DNA from: Coprobacillaceae bacterium UN01-12pH3A
GTDB lineage: Bacteria; Bacillota_I; Bacilli_A; Erysipelotrichales; Coprobacillaceae
Assembly (NCBI GenBank): GCA_027676805.1
Contig: JAQENU010000001.1
Location: 310,001-374,000 of the forward strand
Length of the DNA stretch: 64,000 nucleotides
Direction of reading: 5' to 3'
Shown here in pieces: positions 16,419-23,698 of the stretch. A model generated the notes under the pieces. The model was not told the DNA's origin. It made no database searches and saw only the letters and a program-made list of their open reading frames with translations. The first letter of the stretch is position 1; every line of letters starts with the position of its first letter. The translations under genes were made by a program, and so were the position numbers.

Positions 16419-17841
16419 TATTTAACCTCTTCATCATTTCCGGTATTTTTTCTATCAATCGATGCGGCAGCACGGTATAGTGATCTAAATAAAGCTGATC
16501 GCCACATAATCCATGAAGATACACTCCCAGCTGTGCAGCTTGCAGCGGTTCGTATCCCTGACCGCAAAAACTGCTGATCATTCCGGCTAAAACATCTCCC
16601 ATTCCCGCAGTTGCCATACCTGGATTTCCTGTTGTGTTTCGATAAAAGCGATGTTCTCCATAAACGATAGTATTCGGACCTTTAACAACCATGATGACAT
16701 CATAACGCTCCGCAAACGTTTGTATCGCTGTCTCTAAATCATCCATTTCAGGACAAAGACGCGCAAATTCACCTAAATGCGGCGTCAGGATAATCGGACA
16801 TTGCTTTTCTAGCAGCCATTCCGGATGCTCGCTGACCACATTAATCCCGTCTGCATCAATCACTAAAGGCACCTTGCTTTCTTGAATCAGACAGCGTATC
16901 ATCTGTCGAGTGGAATCCGTCCAGCCGTAGCCACAGCCACATAACAGGGCTTGCTGTCCCTCTAACACCTCAGCAGAAAATAAACTTTTGTCCAATGTGA
17001 TTGCTTCCAAATTATGTAGCTTTACCTGCTGCAATACATAGTCATCACTGCATACTCTTACGATCCCGCTGCCTGAATAGACACTAGCTAATGAAGCCAG
17101 ACAAGCAGCCCCGGTATATTCACGACTGCCAGTAAAATGGGTGATTTTACCATTTATGCCTTTATGGTCTTGATTCTTTCGCCTTCTAAAAAATGAAGAA
17201 ATAACACTCTGATCAATCGTATCGGCAATCAATGAATGTTCCAACACTTCCTGTTCAATTCCAAACGGTTTGACTGTAATCGTGCCAAACCATTTTCTTA
17301 AATCCTGATTCATCATAGCCAGCTTATAGCACATAAATGTCACTGTTTTCTCTGCCTGAAAGCACACCGGCTGCATCGCTCCGGTGGTCGCATTTATTCC
17401 CGTCGGGCTATCAATAGCGATATGAATTCCATCCAGCTGATTGATCTGTTGCAAATAGTTTTGAAGGTCTTTGTCGAGCGCTCTTGACAACCCATTACCG
17501 AAAATACCGTCGACCACTACCTCCGTATCCACCCATTTTTCAACAAACATCACCTGATCTTTAATCTGTTCATAAAAATGTTGAACCGTAGAATTTGCAT
17601 GCTCAAAATAAAAAAGCTGAACATAAACATCCTTTTCTTCTTCTATCAAGCGTTTTGCCAAAGAAAGCGCATCAGCCCCATTATTGCCGGGACCTACCAG
17701 TAAAAGATAGCTTTGTCTTTTTGGCATTTCTTCTAATAAATGCTGACTTGCCATTTCTACTAATTCATAGATGGAATAGCCATATTGATGGATCAAAGCA
17801 TCATCCACTGCATTCATCTGTAATGCTGTCGCTATTTTCAT
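16390..17841 (-). CDS. nnr: Bifunctional NAD(P)H-hydrate repair enzyme
   Basis: A ~483-residue fusion. The N-terminal YjeF_N domain (residues ~1-210) epimerises NAD(P)HX and shows VGPGNNGADALSLAKRL and the VDGIFGNGLSR loop. The C-terminal ribokinase-like domain dehydrates S-NAD(P)HX using ADP or ATP and shows PLVIDADGINV and TTGNPGMATAGMGDVLAGMI. Together they repair damaged nicotinamide cofactors in the cytosol. The ATG at 17841 follows an AGGTGAT site; the GTG nine bases upstream is part of that site. Confidence 0.92.
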   Translation of the reverse strand: MKIATALQMNAVDDALIHQYGYSIYELVEMASQHLLEEMPKRQSYLLLVGPGNNGADALSLAKRLIEEEKDVYVQLFYFEHANSTVQHFYEQIKDQVMFVEKWVDTEVVVDGIFGNGLSRALDKDLQNYLQQINQLDGIHIAIDSPTGINATTGAMQPVCFQAEKTVTFMCYKLAMMNQDLRKWFGTITVKPFGIEQEVLEHSLIADTIDQSVISSFFRRRKNQDHKGINGKITHFTGSREYTGAACLASLASVYSGSGIVRVCSDDYVLQQVKLHNLEAITLDKSLFSAEVLEGQQALLCGCGYGWTDSTRQMIRCLIQESKVPLVIDADGINVVSEHPEWLLEKQCPIILTPHLGEFARLCPEMDDLETAIQTFAERYDVIMVVKGPNTIVYGEHRFYRNTTGNPGMATAGMGDVLAGMISSFCGQGYEPLQAAQLGVYLHGLCGDQLYLDHYTVLPHRLIEKIPEMMKRLNNEKDTDRDN

Positions 17842-17876
17842 GAATATCACCTCATAATATTACTTTACCATAAATA

Positions 17877-17912
17877 AAAAAGAGTAACAAAACAATGTTA
17901 CTCTTTTTTTCT
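17877..17912 (-). terminator. Intrinsic terminator of the NlpC/P60 gene
   Basis: AAAAAGAGTAAC (17877-17888) and GTTACTCTTTTT (17897-17908) form a perfect 12-bp stem with an eight-base loop and A/T runs on both sides. Confidence 0.85.
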
Positions 17913-19398
17913 AGTATCTTACTGCTCCTGCATATGTAGATTGCCAATAAGATCCATAGATGCTTGTTACTTCTACTCCTGTCTCTTCACTTCCACAGTG
18001 AACCATTTGACCGTCACCTAAATAAATACCAACATGTCCAAGAGATCCTACTGTATTAAAGAACAGTAAATCACCTGGCTGGATATCATTTACCTGACTT
18101 CCCCCAGCATATTGTGCATAGGTTGTACGTCCGATAGAAACTCCTGCTTGTGAGAAAACATAGCTTGTAAATCCTGAACAGTCAAATGCAGTTGGACCTG
18201 ATGATCCATATACATAAGGACTGCCTACTTTACCAACTCCGATAGAAGTCACTGATCCGTTTCCACCGCCTGAGGCAGAGAAGGTTGGTGCAGTGTAAGG
18301 TTCATTTACAGTGACTGAAACTGAACGGCTTGCTTCGTTTCCAGCTTCATCTTTTACAGTCATAATTAAAGTATAGTTACCCGGTGTGTTTACATCGATA
18401 TATCCATCAATTGCAACATTTTCTGTCACATCACCGTCTTTATTGTCGACAGCAGCGATATAAGGACGCACATCAAAATTTTCTCCTGTTTCAATTTCAA
18501 AAGAATCTTGACTTACCATAATCACTGGTGCACTCAAATCTTTTACTTCTACTTTAATACTGTCTTCTGTTTTGTTTCCAGAAGGATCGGTTACTGTAAA
18601 TTTAGTTTCATAAGTTCCGATTTGCTGTGTATCAATTGCTGATTCAAACTCAATCGTTAACGCATCAAAATCTGCCGCATTATCGACAATTTCTGCATAA
18701 TCTCTTAAATCAAAGTGCTGACCAAAATCGGTCTCTACTTCGTTTCCAGAAGTCCAATTAACTTTCGGTGCTTCAACATCTGTAATAACAAATTGGTAAC
18801 TTGCTTCATTGTAATTTCCTGAAGAGTCGCTTACACTTACCAAAACATCTTGTGGTCCTACTTTTGAAGTGTCCAATGGACTGAGTATGTTCATGAACAT
18901 TGTAATATCTCCATCCGCATTATCTTTAGCTAAGATGTAATGAGATAATTCGCTTGGTGCATTGACATTAATTTTTAAAGTACCATTATCATTAATTAAA
19001 TCCTTATTCGCGGTATTCAAAGTGAATTCTGGTTTTTCTTCATCAACGACATGTACCAAAACATCTTTAATTGCCTCATTTTTACAACGATCACTTACGG
19101 TTACACTCACATAATAATCACCTACACGATGATTATCTAAACGAGAGGTATCCATTTCTACGACTAAATCTGCCACTTCGTCATGATTATCACTAATCAG
19201 TAAACGACTGGCATCCAGTTCTTGACCATAAGCAAGTTTAATTTCATCAGTTGCAATGATTGGTGCCTCCTTATCTAAAGCGGTATACCCTACAATTAAA
19301 AAGGAAAATACACTAATCATTGGAATAAACATTGCTTTGCGCCCATCGACATGCTTCTTGACGGTAGCCAATAAACGTTTCAACGACTGAACGTTCAT
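17911..19398 (-). CDS. Secreted NlpC/P60 peptidoglycan hydrolase with Ig-like repeats
   Basis: This 495-residue protein has an N-terminal membrane anchor or uncleaved signal (AMFIPMISVFSFLIVGYTAL, residues ~23-43). About four tandem Ig-like modules follow, each opening with a D-x-x-A/K-P-x-I/F-x-x pattern (DKEAPII, DEEKPEF, DVEAPKV, DLSAPVI) and carrying a V-SD-x-N motif. The C-terminal NlpC/P60 domain shows TAFDCSGFTSYVF (catalytic Cys, near 405), GSLGHVGIYLGDG (catalytic His) and MVHCGS. It probably cleaves stem peptides at the surface. The ATG at 19398 follows GGGGG by six bases. It is monocistronic with its own promoter and terminator. Confidence 0.9.
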   Translation of the reverse strand: MNVQSLKRLLATVKKHVDGRKAMFIPMISVFSFLIVGYTALDKEAPIIATDEIKLAYGQELDASRLLISDNHDEVADLVVEMDTSRLDNHRVGDYYVSVTVSDRCKNEAIKDVLVHVVDEEKPEFTLNTANKDLINDNGTLKINVNAPSELSHYILAKDNADGDITMFMNILSPLDTSKVGPQDVLVSVSDSSGNYNEASYQFVITDVEAPKVNWTSGNEVETDFGQHFDLRDYAEIVDNAADFDALTIEFESAIDTQQIGTYETKFTVTDPSGNKTEDSIKVEVKDLSAPVIMVSQDSFEIETGENFDVRPYIAAVDNKDGDVTENVAIDGYIDVNTPGNYTLIMTVKDEAGNEASRSVSVTVNEPYTAPTFSASGGGNGSVTSIGVGKVGSPYVYGSSGPTAFDCSGFTSYVFSQAGVSIGRTTYAQYAGGSQVNDIQPGDLLFFNTVGSLGHVGIYLGDGQMVHCGSEETGVEVTSIYGSYWQSTYAGAVRY

Positions 19399-19430
19399 CA
19401 AACGCCCCCTTTCACCTTATTGATATCTTC

Positions 19431-19460
19431 ATTATACAAGACTCAATTAAGAAAATCCAA
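19431..19460 (-). promoter_or_regulatory. Sigma-A-type promoter of the NlpC/P60 gene
   Basis: On the minus strand -35 TTGGAT (19460-19455), 18-base spacer and -10 TATAAT (19436-19431), just upstream of the GGGGG ribosome site. The rest of 19461-19661 is AT-rich with no gene visible. Confidence 0.65.
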
Positions 19461-19661
19461 TGATTTTAAAGATTTAACAAATTTTATTTAAATTTTTATC
19501 GACTATTTAGTAAATATATAAATAATATTTTACATAATTCTACATTATTATTTTATTTATATAATTATTTGCATAATTTTAATCTTGTCCAATTACCCCC
19601 AAAAATAAAACTCCTCTTTTTTATAAAAAATATTTACGATATTAATTCAAAATAGACATAG

Positions 19662-20060
19662 CTATTTAAAAAGATATTCAACATCTATGATTCTTCCATT
19701 AAATAAAGCTGAGTAATTAAAGTCTCCCATCAATATGGCTTTGTCATAAGCACTCTGTGCTTTATTTATATCAATGACTAACTCTATCATACTGCCATCT
19801 ATAAATTGACTGCATCCATTGATTGTATGTTCATCTGCTTTTGATTCAATCTTTATAACTCTGATTTGTCGATAATCATCAAAGGTTAGAATAAACCTAT
19901 CTCCGATTTCACCGTAATAGCTCCCCAATGCGACACCTATAAACCCATCTTGTGAATACAAAAGTCCATCAGCTCCAATCCCCATATTCGATTGAATAAA
20001 CTGGTATTGTTTTGAAGTGAAATCAGTAATCATTCGATAATCCATAAATGTTTTCTTCAT
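19662..20060 (-). CDS. C-terminal domain of a split membrane-anchored protein (downstream of an in-frame TGA)
   Basis: The 132 residues include FMDYRMITDFTSKQYQF and ADGLLYSQDGFIGVALGSYYGEIGDRF, and end in a beta-rich stretch. I recall this pattern from gut Firmicutes proteins with an N-terminal TM helix and coiled coil followed by such a domain; the function is unknown to me. The frame is open upstream to 20105 and continuous with the gene ending at 20106, separated only by one TGA codon (20108-20106). No ribosome site precedes the ATG at 20060. It is therefore either the distal part of a nonsense-mutated gene or is made by readthrough. Confidence 0.5.
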   Translation of the reverse strand: MKKTFMDYRMITDFTSKQYQFIQSNMGIGADGLLYSQDGFIGVALGSYYGEIGDRFILTFDDYRQIRVIKIESKADEHTINGCSQFIDGSMIELVIDINKAQSAYDKAILMGDFNYSALFNGRIIDVEYLFK

Positions 20061-20105
20061 CGTGTTCGAAGCACAAACTCCAAGACTGCTCCGATTAACT
20101 TCACT

Positions 20106-20351
20106 TCATTGTAAAGAAGAAGCATTTTTTAATAGTATTTCAGCTTCTTCTACCCTCTTATTTAAATCTTCTATCCGATCATATAATTGATCCGTATTTA
20201 TTTTTAACAGCTGTATTTCATTGTCTTTCTTAATTAATTCTGTTCGTATGTTCTGAAAATATAAAGTTGTATATAAAAAACTAATGACGATTATTATACA
20301 TAATGCAAGTCTAATACAGAATACTGCCTTTTTCATGCGTTTCCCTTTCAT
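20106..20351 (-). CDS. N-terminal TM + coiled-coil part of the split protein
   Basis: These 81 residues comprise one TM helix (residues ~8-30, CIRLALCIIIVISFLYTTLYF) and a heptad-like coiled coil (IRTELIKKDNEIQLLKINTD onward). A start at 20336 (MKKAVF) has GAAAGGG six bases upstream and is about as likely as 20351. The frame ends at a single TGA, then continues open in the same frame for 15 codons into the next annotated ORF. Upstream is a consensus promoter whose start region carries the same motif as the polymerase operon, which ties this gene to the element's regulation. Confidence 0.6.
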   Translation of the reverse strand: MKGKRMKKAVFCIRLALCIIIVISFLYTTLYFQNIRTELIKKDNEIQLLKINTDQLYDRIEDLNKRVEEAEILLKNASSLQ

Positions 20352-20423
20352 TTAATGAATATTCTCCATTCATATATTTTTATTAATTTCAGGACTTTCA
20401 CATAAAAATAATTGTTCGTTTCT

Positions 20424-20472
20424 TTAACTTTAGGATTAACCTATATTATATACATATTTAACTTTCTGTCAA
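20424..20472 (-). promoter_or_regulatory. Consensus promoter with MrpR-type operator candidate
   Basis: On the minus strand: -35 TTGACA (20472-20467), 16-base spacer, -10 TATAAT (20450-20445), then TAATCCTAAAGTTAA (20438-20424) over the predicted start site. This motif matches the direct repeats upstream of the cysteine desulfurase gene (TCCCAAAGTTAATAA) at nearly the same distance from the -10. Confidence 0.65.
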
Positions 20473-20503
20473 TATAATAAAGGTGAAATACATTATCTCA
20501 CCT

Positions 20504-21421
20504 TTACACAATTCTTTTAAACAAAGCTTTAAAATTATAATAATTGATATCTCTGCCAAAATTATTTAATATTTCTTCATATACCCGAGTTCTTTCTCCG
20601 CTGCTTTCTTCTGCATAGTAGTCACTATAAAAATCAAGATCTCTTTTTATTGCCTCATTAATAACATAATTGAGCATCCCACTTCTCATATAAGTTTTAG
20701 CATTCACCTTATTATTGAGAGTCGCTGAGATTCTTTTTCTAATCGCATCATTAAGATATACTTCATTTTCCGGAGCAGAGCTTAAAATCACGGTTGGCTT
20801 AAAAATTCTATCATGACTGGAATTTAATTGATATTCTTTCTCACCAGACCGTAATGTCTTTAACAAATTTATTTTTTTTAATCGCTCATAAAGGTCATCG
20901 GGAATCAGATCATTATTGCGAATTTTATTATAAACATAATATTTACCATTTTCCTTAGTGATGTCACTCATTTTCAAATGCGCCAATTCCTTCGTTGAAA
21001 AAACAATGCCATAATATAAGCATTCGATTAATGCAGCATCGTATTCTCCGGTTTGTGATTTTTTTATGACCTCAATATCTCTTAGAAACTGATCATGACT
21101 CATGTAATTAATAATTTTTTTATTATAATGTTCATCTAAAAATCTTGTGATAATCAGGTTTTCTAAAGGATTTTCTTTAATGGCATTCATTTGTACACAA
21201 TAATTAAAGAATTCTCTAAGGAGTGCTAACATTTTAGAACATGTTGTCTCTGCCTTTATTTTTACTGCTTCCTCTAAAATTTGACTTTTTGAAAATTCAC
21301 TCAAATCTTTGCCATATTGCAATTCTTTTTCTTTATACAGATCAAATATTTTATCGGCTATTTTCTTTTTAGTGTCAGGTAACAGTTCATAAAAACTATC
21401 TTTTAATACATTACTATACAT
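20504..21421 (-). CDS. MrpR/YopR-like phage repressor (tyrosine-recombinase fold, no catalytic residues)
   Basis: This 305-residue protein has the layout of a tyrosine recombinase: an N-terminal SAM-like core-binding domain (residues ~1-100) and a C-terminal catalytic-like fold. The diagnostic arginine region reads YYGIVFSTKELAHLKMSDI without the catalytic Arg. The HxxR box is replaced by TYMRSGMLNYVI and no nucleophilic Tyr is placed convincingly. SPbeta MrpR (YopR) is such a dead recombinase that holds lysogeny as a DNA-binding repressor; the N-terminus (MYSNVLKDSF...) also resembles that family. It has its own promoter, and I infer it controls the shared operator motif. Confidence 0.65.
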   Translation of the reverse strand: MYSNVLKDSFYELLPDTKKKIADKIFDLYKEKELQYGKDLSEFSKSQILEEAVKIKAETTCSKMLALLREFFNYCVQMNAIKENPLENLIITRFLDEHYNKKIINYMSHDQFLRDIEVIKKSQTGEYDAALIECLYYGIVFSTKELAHLKMSDITKENGKYYVYNKIRNNDLIPDDLYERLKKINLLKTLRSGEKEYQLNSSHDRIFKPTVILSSAPENEVYLNDAIRKRISATLNNKVNAKTYMRSGMLNYVINEAIKRDLDFYSDYYAEESSGERTRVYEEILNNFGRDINYYNFKALFKRIV

Positions 21422-21440
21422 TATGACACCCCCTTTCTTT

Positions 21441-21469
21441 ATTATATCCTAAGAAATTATCTACGACAA
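21441..21469 (-). promoter_or_regulatory. Promoter of the MrpR-like gene
   Basis: On the minus strand -35 TTGTCG (21469-21464), 17-base spacer, -10 TATAAT (21446-21441), then AAAGGGGGTGTCAT before the ATG. CTTAGGAT overlaps the -10 and weakly resembles the shared operator, which could allow autoregulation. Confidence 0.6.
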
Positions 21470-21573
21470 CATTTTCCATAGTATGATCCTTTGTTTCCAT
21501 TTATTTATTGCGACTTAGCCTGCTTATTTGAATAAAAAAACTTGTCCGCTATTATAAAACTGTTATTTGTTAT

Positions 21574-21927
21574 TCATGTCTCCGTCTTAAGGCTTCTTAT
21601 TCCGTTATCTATAAAATATTTCACAAGAATACCAAGTATAATGTTTTTTTCTCTGTTGTCAAAATCATCAATTAAATCAATATACTCTTGCTTGTTTTTT
21701 ATATAATAGAGTTTATAATTAATCTCCTCGTTTTCATAAGTAATTAACAGATATAGAACATCTATCATTTTCCCTATTAAGAGTGCTGCTAAACTTTTAT
21801 CATTAATAGACTGCGTTAATAACTTGTTATTGAATTCTATATAAATATCACCGCTATCCATTAAGAATATGTGATCTGTATTAAAACACAGTTCTGAAAA
21901 TATATTACACATCTTTACACTTCTCAT
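21574..21927 (-). CDS. Hypothetical protein of the accessory element
   Basis: This 117-residue acidic, Ile/Tyr-rich protein has no motif I recognise. It is soluble, with predicted mixed alpha/beta character (IYIEFNNKLLTQSIND, LYLLITYENEEINYKLYYIK). The ATG at 21927 has GGGAGAAGACA upstream and a promoter at 21993-22020. It lies 150 bases upstream of the MrpR-like gene on the same strand, so it may be a small partner in the lysogeny-like control region; that is inference from position only. Confidence 0.6.
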   Translation of the reverse strand: MRSVKMCNIFSELCFNTDHIFLMDSGDIYIEFNNKLLTQSINDKSLAALLIGKMIDVLYLLITYENEEINYKLYYIKNKQEYIDLIDDFDNREKNIILGILVKYFIDNGIRSLKTET

Positions 21928-21992
21928 TGTCTTCTCCCTTTATTGAAAATTTTCTGATTGCGCCTCTCAGATGACTACCCCTTACAAAATAA

Positions 21993-22020
21993 ATCTTAGC
22001 ATGGGAACAGTAAAAGTCAA
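21993..22020 (-). promoter_or_regulatory. Promoter of the 117-residue hypothetical gene
   Basis: On the minus strand -35 TTGACT (22020-22015), 16-base spacer, -10 TAAGAT (21998-21993). Confidence 0.55.
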
Positions 22021-22444
22021 TTCATAATTAGTATTTTTCAATATATAAAGAGATATAATATAGTATTTTCCTAAATAGTTAATTATTAATTATAAACTAA
22101 AAAAGTTACTCCGTTCAACCCGTGTAACCTTCCTTGCAACTAACATCTTAAAAAAGATGAAATGAAACGCTTCTAAATTTTAATTTGTTTCTATAATTAA
22201 TTATTTTTCATATACAATATATAATCAAAAACATTATAACATATATTAGAAATATTTAAATATTTTTTTCTATTTTTATACTATGCCATACTTTATTGAA
22301 TACGTTTATTCGTATAATCTATTATATATCAATTATTTCTCTTAATTAATTCTCGTTACTAAAAAAGAGATAAAATTACTAAACATGAAAGTATAAAGTG
22401 TCGTTAAAATACTACAACGTTAAATAAAAGTTGATAAAACTGTG
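22021..22444. other. AT-rich non-coding stretch between divergent transcripts
   Basis: No credible gene is visible. Small inverted repeats are present: GTTAC/GTAAC at 22105-22128 and CATCTT/AAGATG at 22144-22159. It is flanked by a minus-strand promoter on the left and the cysteine desulfurase promoter on the right, so it behaves as a divergent control region. Confidence 0.5.
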
Positions 22445-22472
22445 TTGACTTTCCTTTTGATCGCGTTATAAT
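22445..22472 (+). promoter_or_regulatory. Promoter of the cysteine desulfurase-RNA polymerase operon
   Basis: -35 TTGACT (22445-22450), 16-base spacer, -10 TATAAT (22467-22472). The predicted start lies near 22479, just before the first TCCCAAAGTTAATAA repeat. Confidence 0.7.
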
Positions 22473-22482
22473 TACCCTGTAG

Positions 22483-22532
22483 TCCCAAAGTTAATAATTT
22501 ATTTTTTCGCTTTATAATCCCAAAGTTAATAA
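22483..22532 (+). repeat. Two direct repeats of a 15-bp operator candidate
   Basis: TCCCAAAGTTAATAA occurs exactly at 22483-22497 and 22518-22532, 35 bp apart (a little over three helical turns), directly downstream of the -10. A near copy in reverse orientation sits at the promoter 20424-20472. Candidate binding sites for the MrpR-like repressor. Confidence 0.65.
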
Positions 22533-22569
22533 CTATTAAGACACTCATTTATAATAAAGGAGAATAATT

Positions 22570-23697
22570 ATGATTTATCTAGATCATGCAGCAACTACCT
22601 CTGTGCATAAACATGTGCAAAATGCCATTTATAAAAGCATGGAGCAGGATTGGCATAATCCCTCAAGCTCTTACCCGAATAGCTTGTTTATCAAGAACAA
22701 GATCAATAAGGTCAGAAAAGATATTGCCGATTACATTCATTGTCTTCCTGAAGAAATTATATTTACATCTTCGGGATCCGAAAGCAATAATTTAGCCATC
22801 AAAGGTTTTTTAAATGCTAATAAAAAATTTATTTTATTGATAGACCCTACCAGCCATTCCTCCATTATGAATATTAAAACAAGGCGTTCTAAACTAGAAG
22901 TCAATAGGAATGGACTTCTGCTGCCCACTTTTTTAATTGATCGGTTAGACAAAACAGATAAGCTTTATCAGTGTGGTGCATTAGTAACGGTCAACGGAGC
23001 AAATAATGAAATCGGTACGCTCCAAGACATAAAAAAAATCAGTACGATTGTTCATGCCTATCAAGGAATCTTACATATTGATGCCGTTCAATTATTTCCC
23101 GCTCAACGTATCGATGTTCAGAAACTGGGGATTGATATGATGAGTGTCAGCGGTCATAAATTTGGTTGTCCTAAAGGAATTGGATTCTTATATAAGCGAA
23201 AAGATCTGCACTTAGAGCCTTTAATCTCCGGTGAACAGGAAAATTCACTAAGAGGCGGCACGGAGAACACAGCTTACATCATCGGCTTAGGTGAAGCTAT
23301 ACAAATTCTAAATCAAACAGATCTCCGCTTAAAAAATACATACATTCGCTTTAAACGCGATTATTTCATTAAAGAATTAGAAGCTTTAGGCAATACCTAT
23401 TTAGTTGGAAGCAAAAGCCATCGGCTCCCAAATCATGTTAATATGTGTTTTATAGGAATAGAAGCTCACTCTCTGCTCTCTTATTTGCAGCTCTATGATA
23501 TAGAGGCTTCCTCAGGATCTGCTTGTAATAGCTTATCACTTTCCCCAAGCCATGTTATCTCTGCCCTATCTTTAGATAAAGCTGATCAGATGTGCTGTAT
23601 TCGTTTCACCCTTGATGAAAATACAACGATAAAAGAAATAGATACTGTAATTAATATTATAAAAAGATTTAAAAACAGCATCAGTAAAGGAGTATAA
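22570..23697 (+). CDS. Cysteine desulfurase (IscS/NifS-type), element-encoded
   Basis: This 375-residue PLP enzyme removes sulfur from cysteine to form an enzyme persulfide. It starts IYLDHAATTSVH, has TSSGSESNNLAIKG near 65, the PLP-binding Lys197 in SGHKFGCPKG, and GGTENTAYIIGLGEA. The catalytic Cys319 sits in SSGSACNS, so it looks active. AAAGGAG precedes the ATG. It heads an operon whose next gene, starting one base after its stop, is the YonO-like RNA polymerase. No scaffold (IscU), Dnd or tRNA thiolation gene is nearby, so its sulfur acceptor is unknown. Possible roles are tRNA or DNA thiolation, or Fe-S supply. Confidence 0.85.
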   Translation: MIYLDHAATTSVHKHVQNAIYKSMEQDWHNPSSSYPNSLFIKNKINKVRKDIADYIHCLPEEIIFTSSGSESNNLAIKGFLNANKKFILLIDPTSHSSIMNIKTRRSKLEVNRNGLLLPTFLIDRLDKTDKLYQCGALVTVNGANNEIGTLQDIKKISTIVHAYQGILHIDAVQLFPAQRIDVQKLGIDMMSVSGHKFGCPKGIGFLYKRKDLHLEPLISGEQENSLRGGTENTAYIIGLGEAIQILNQTDLRLKNTYIRFKRDYFIKELEALGNTYLVGSKSHRLPNHVNMCFIGIEAHSLLSYLQLYDIEASSGSACNSLSLSPSHVISALSLDKADQMCCIRFTLDENTTIKEIDTVINIIKRFKNSISKGV

Positions 23698-23698
23698 T

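Noticed and set aside
20504-21421. Active site-specific integrase of the element
   Set aside because: The fold looks right but the catalytic Arg, HxxR and a placed Tyr are missing, so an integrase role is unlikely.
22513-22518. Second -10 element (TATAAT) overlapping the operator repeat
   Set aside because: No -35 at the right distance; the promoter at 22445-22472 is much better.
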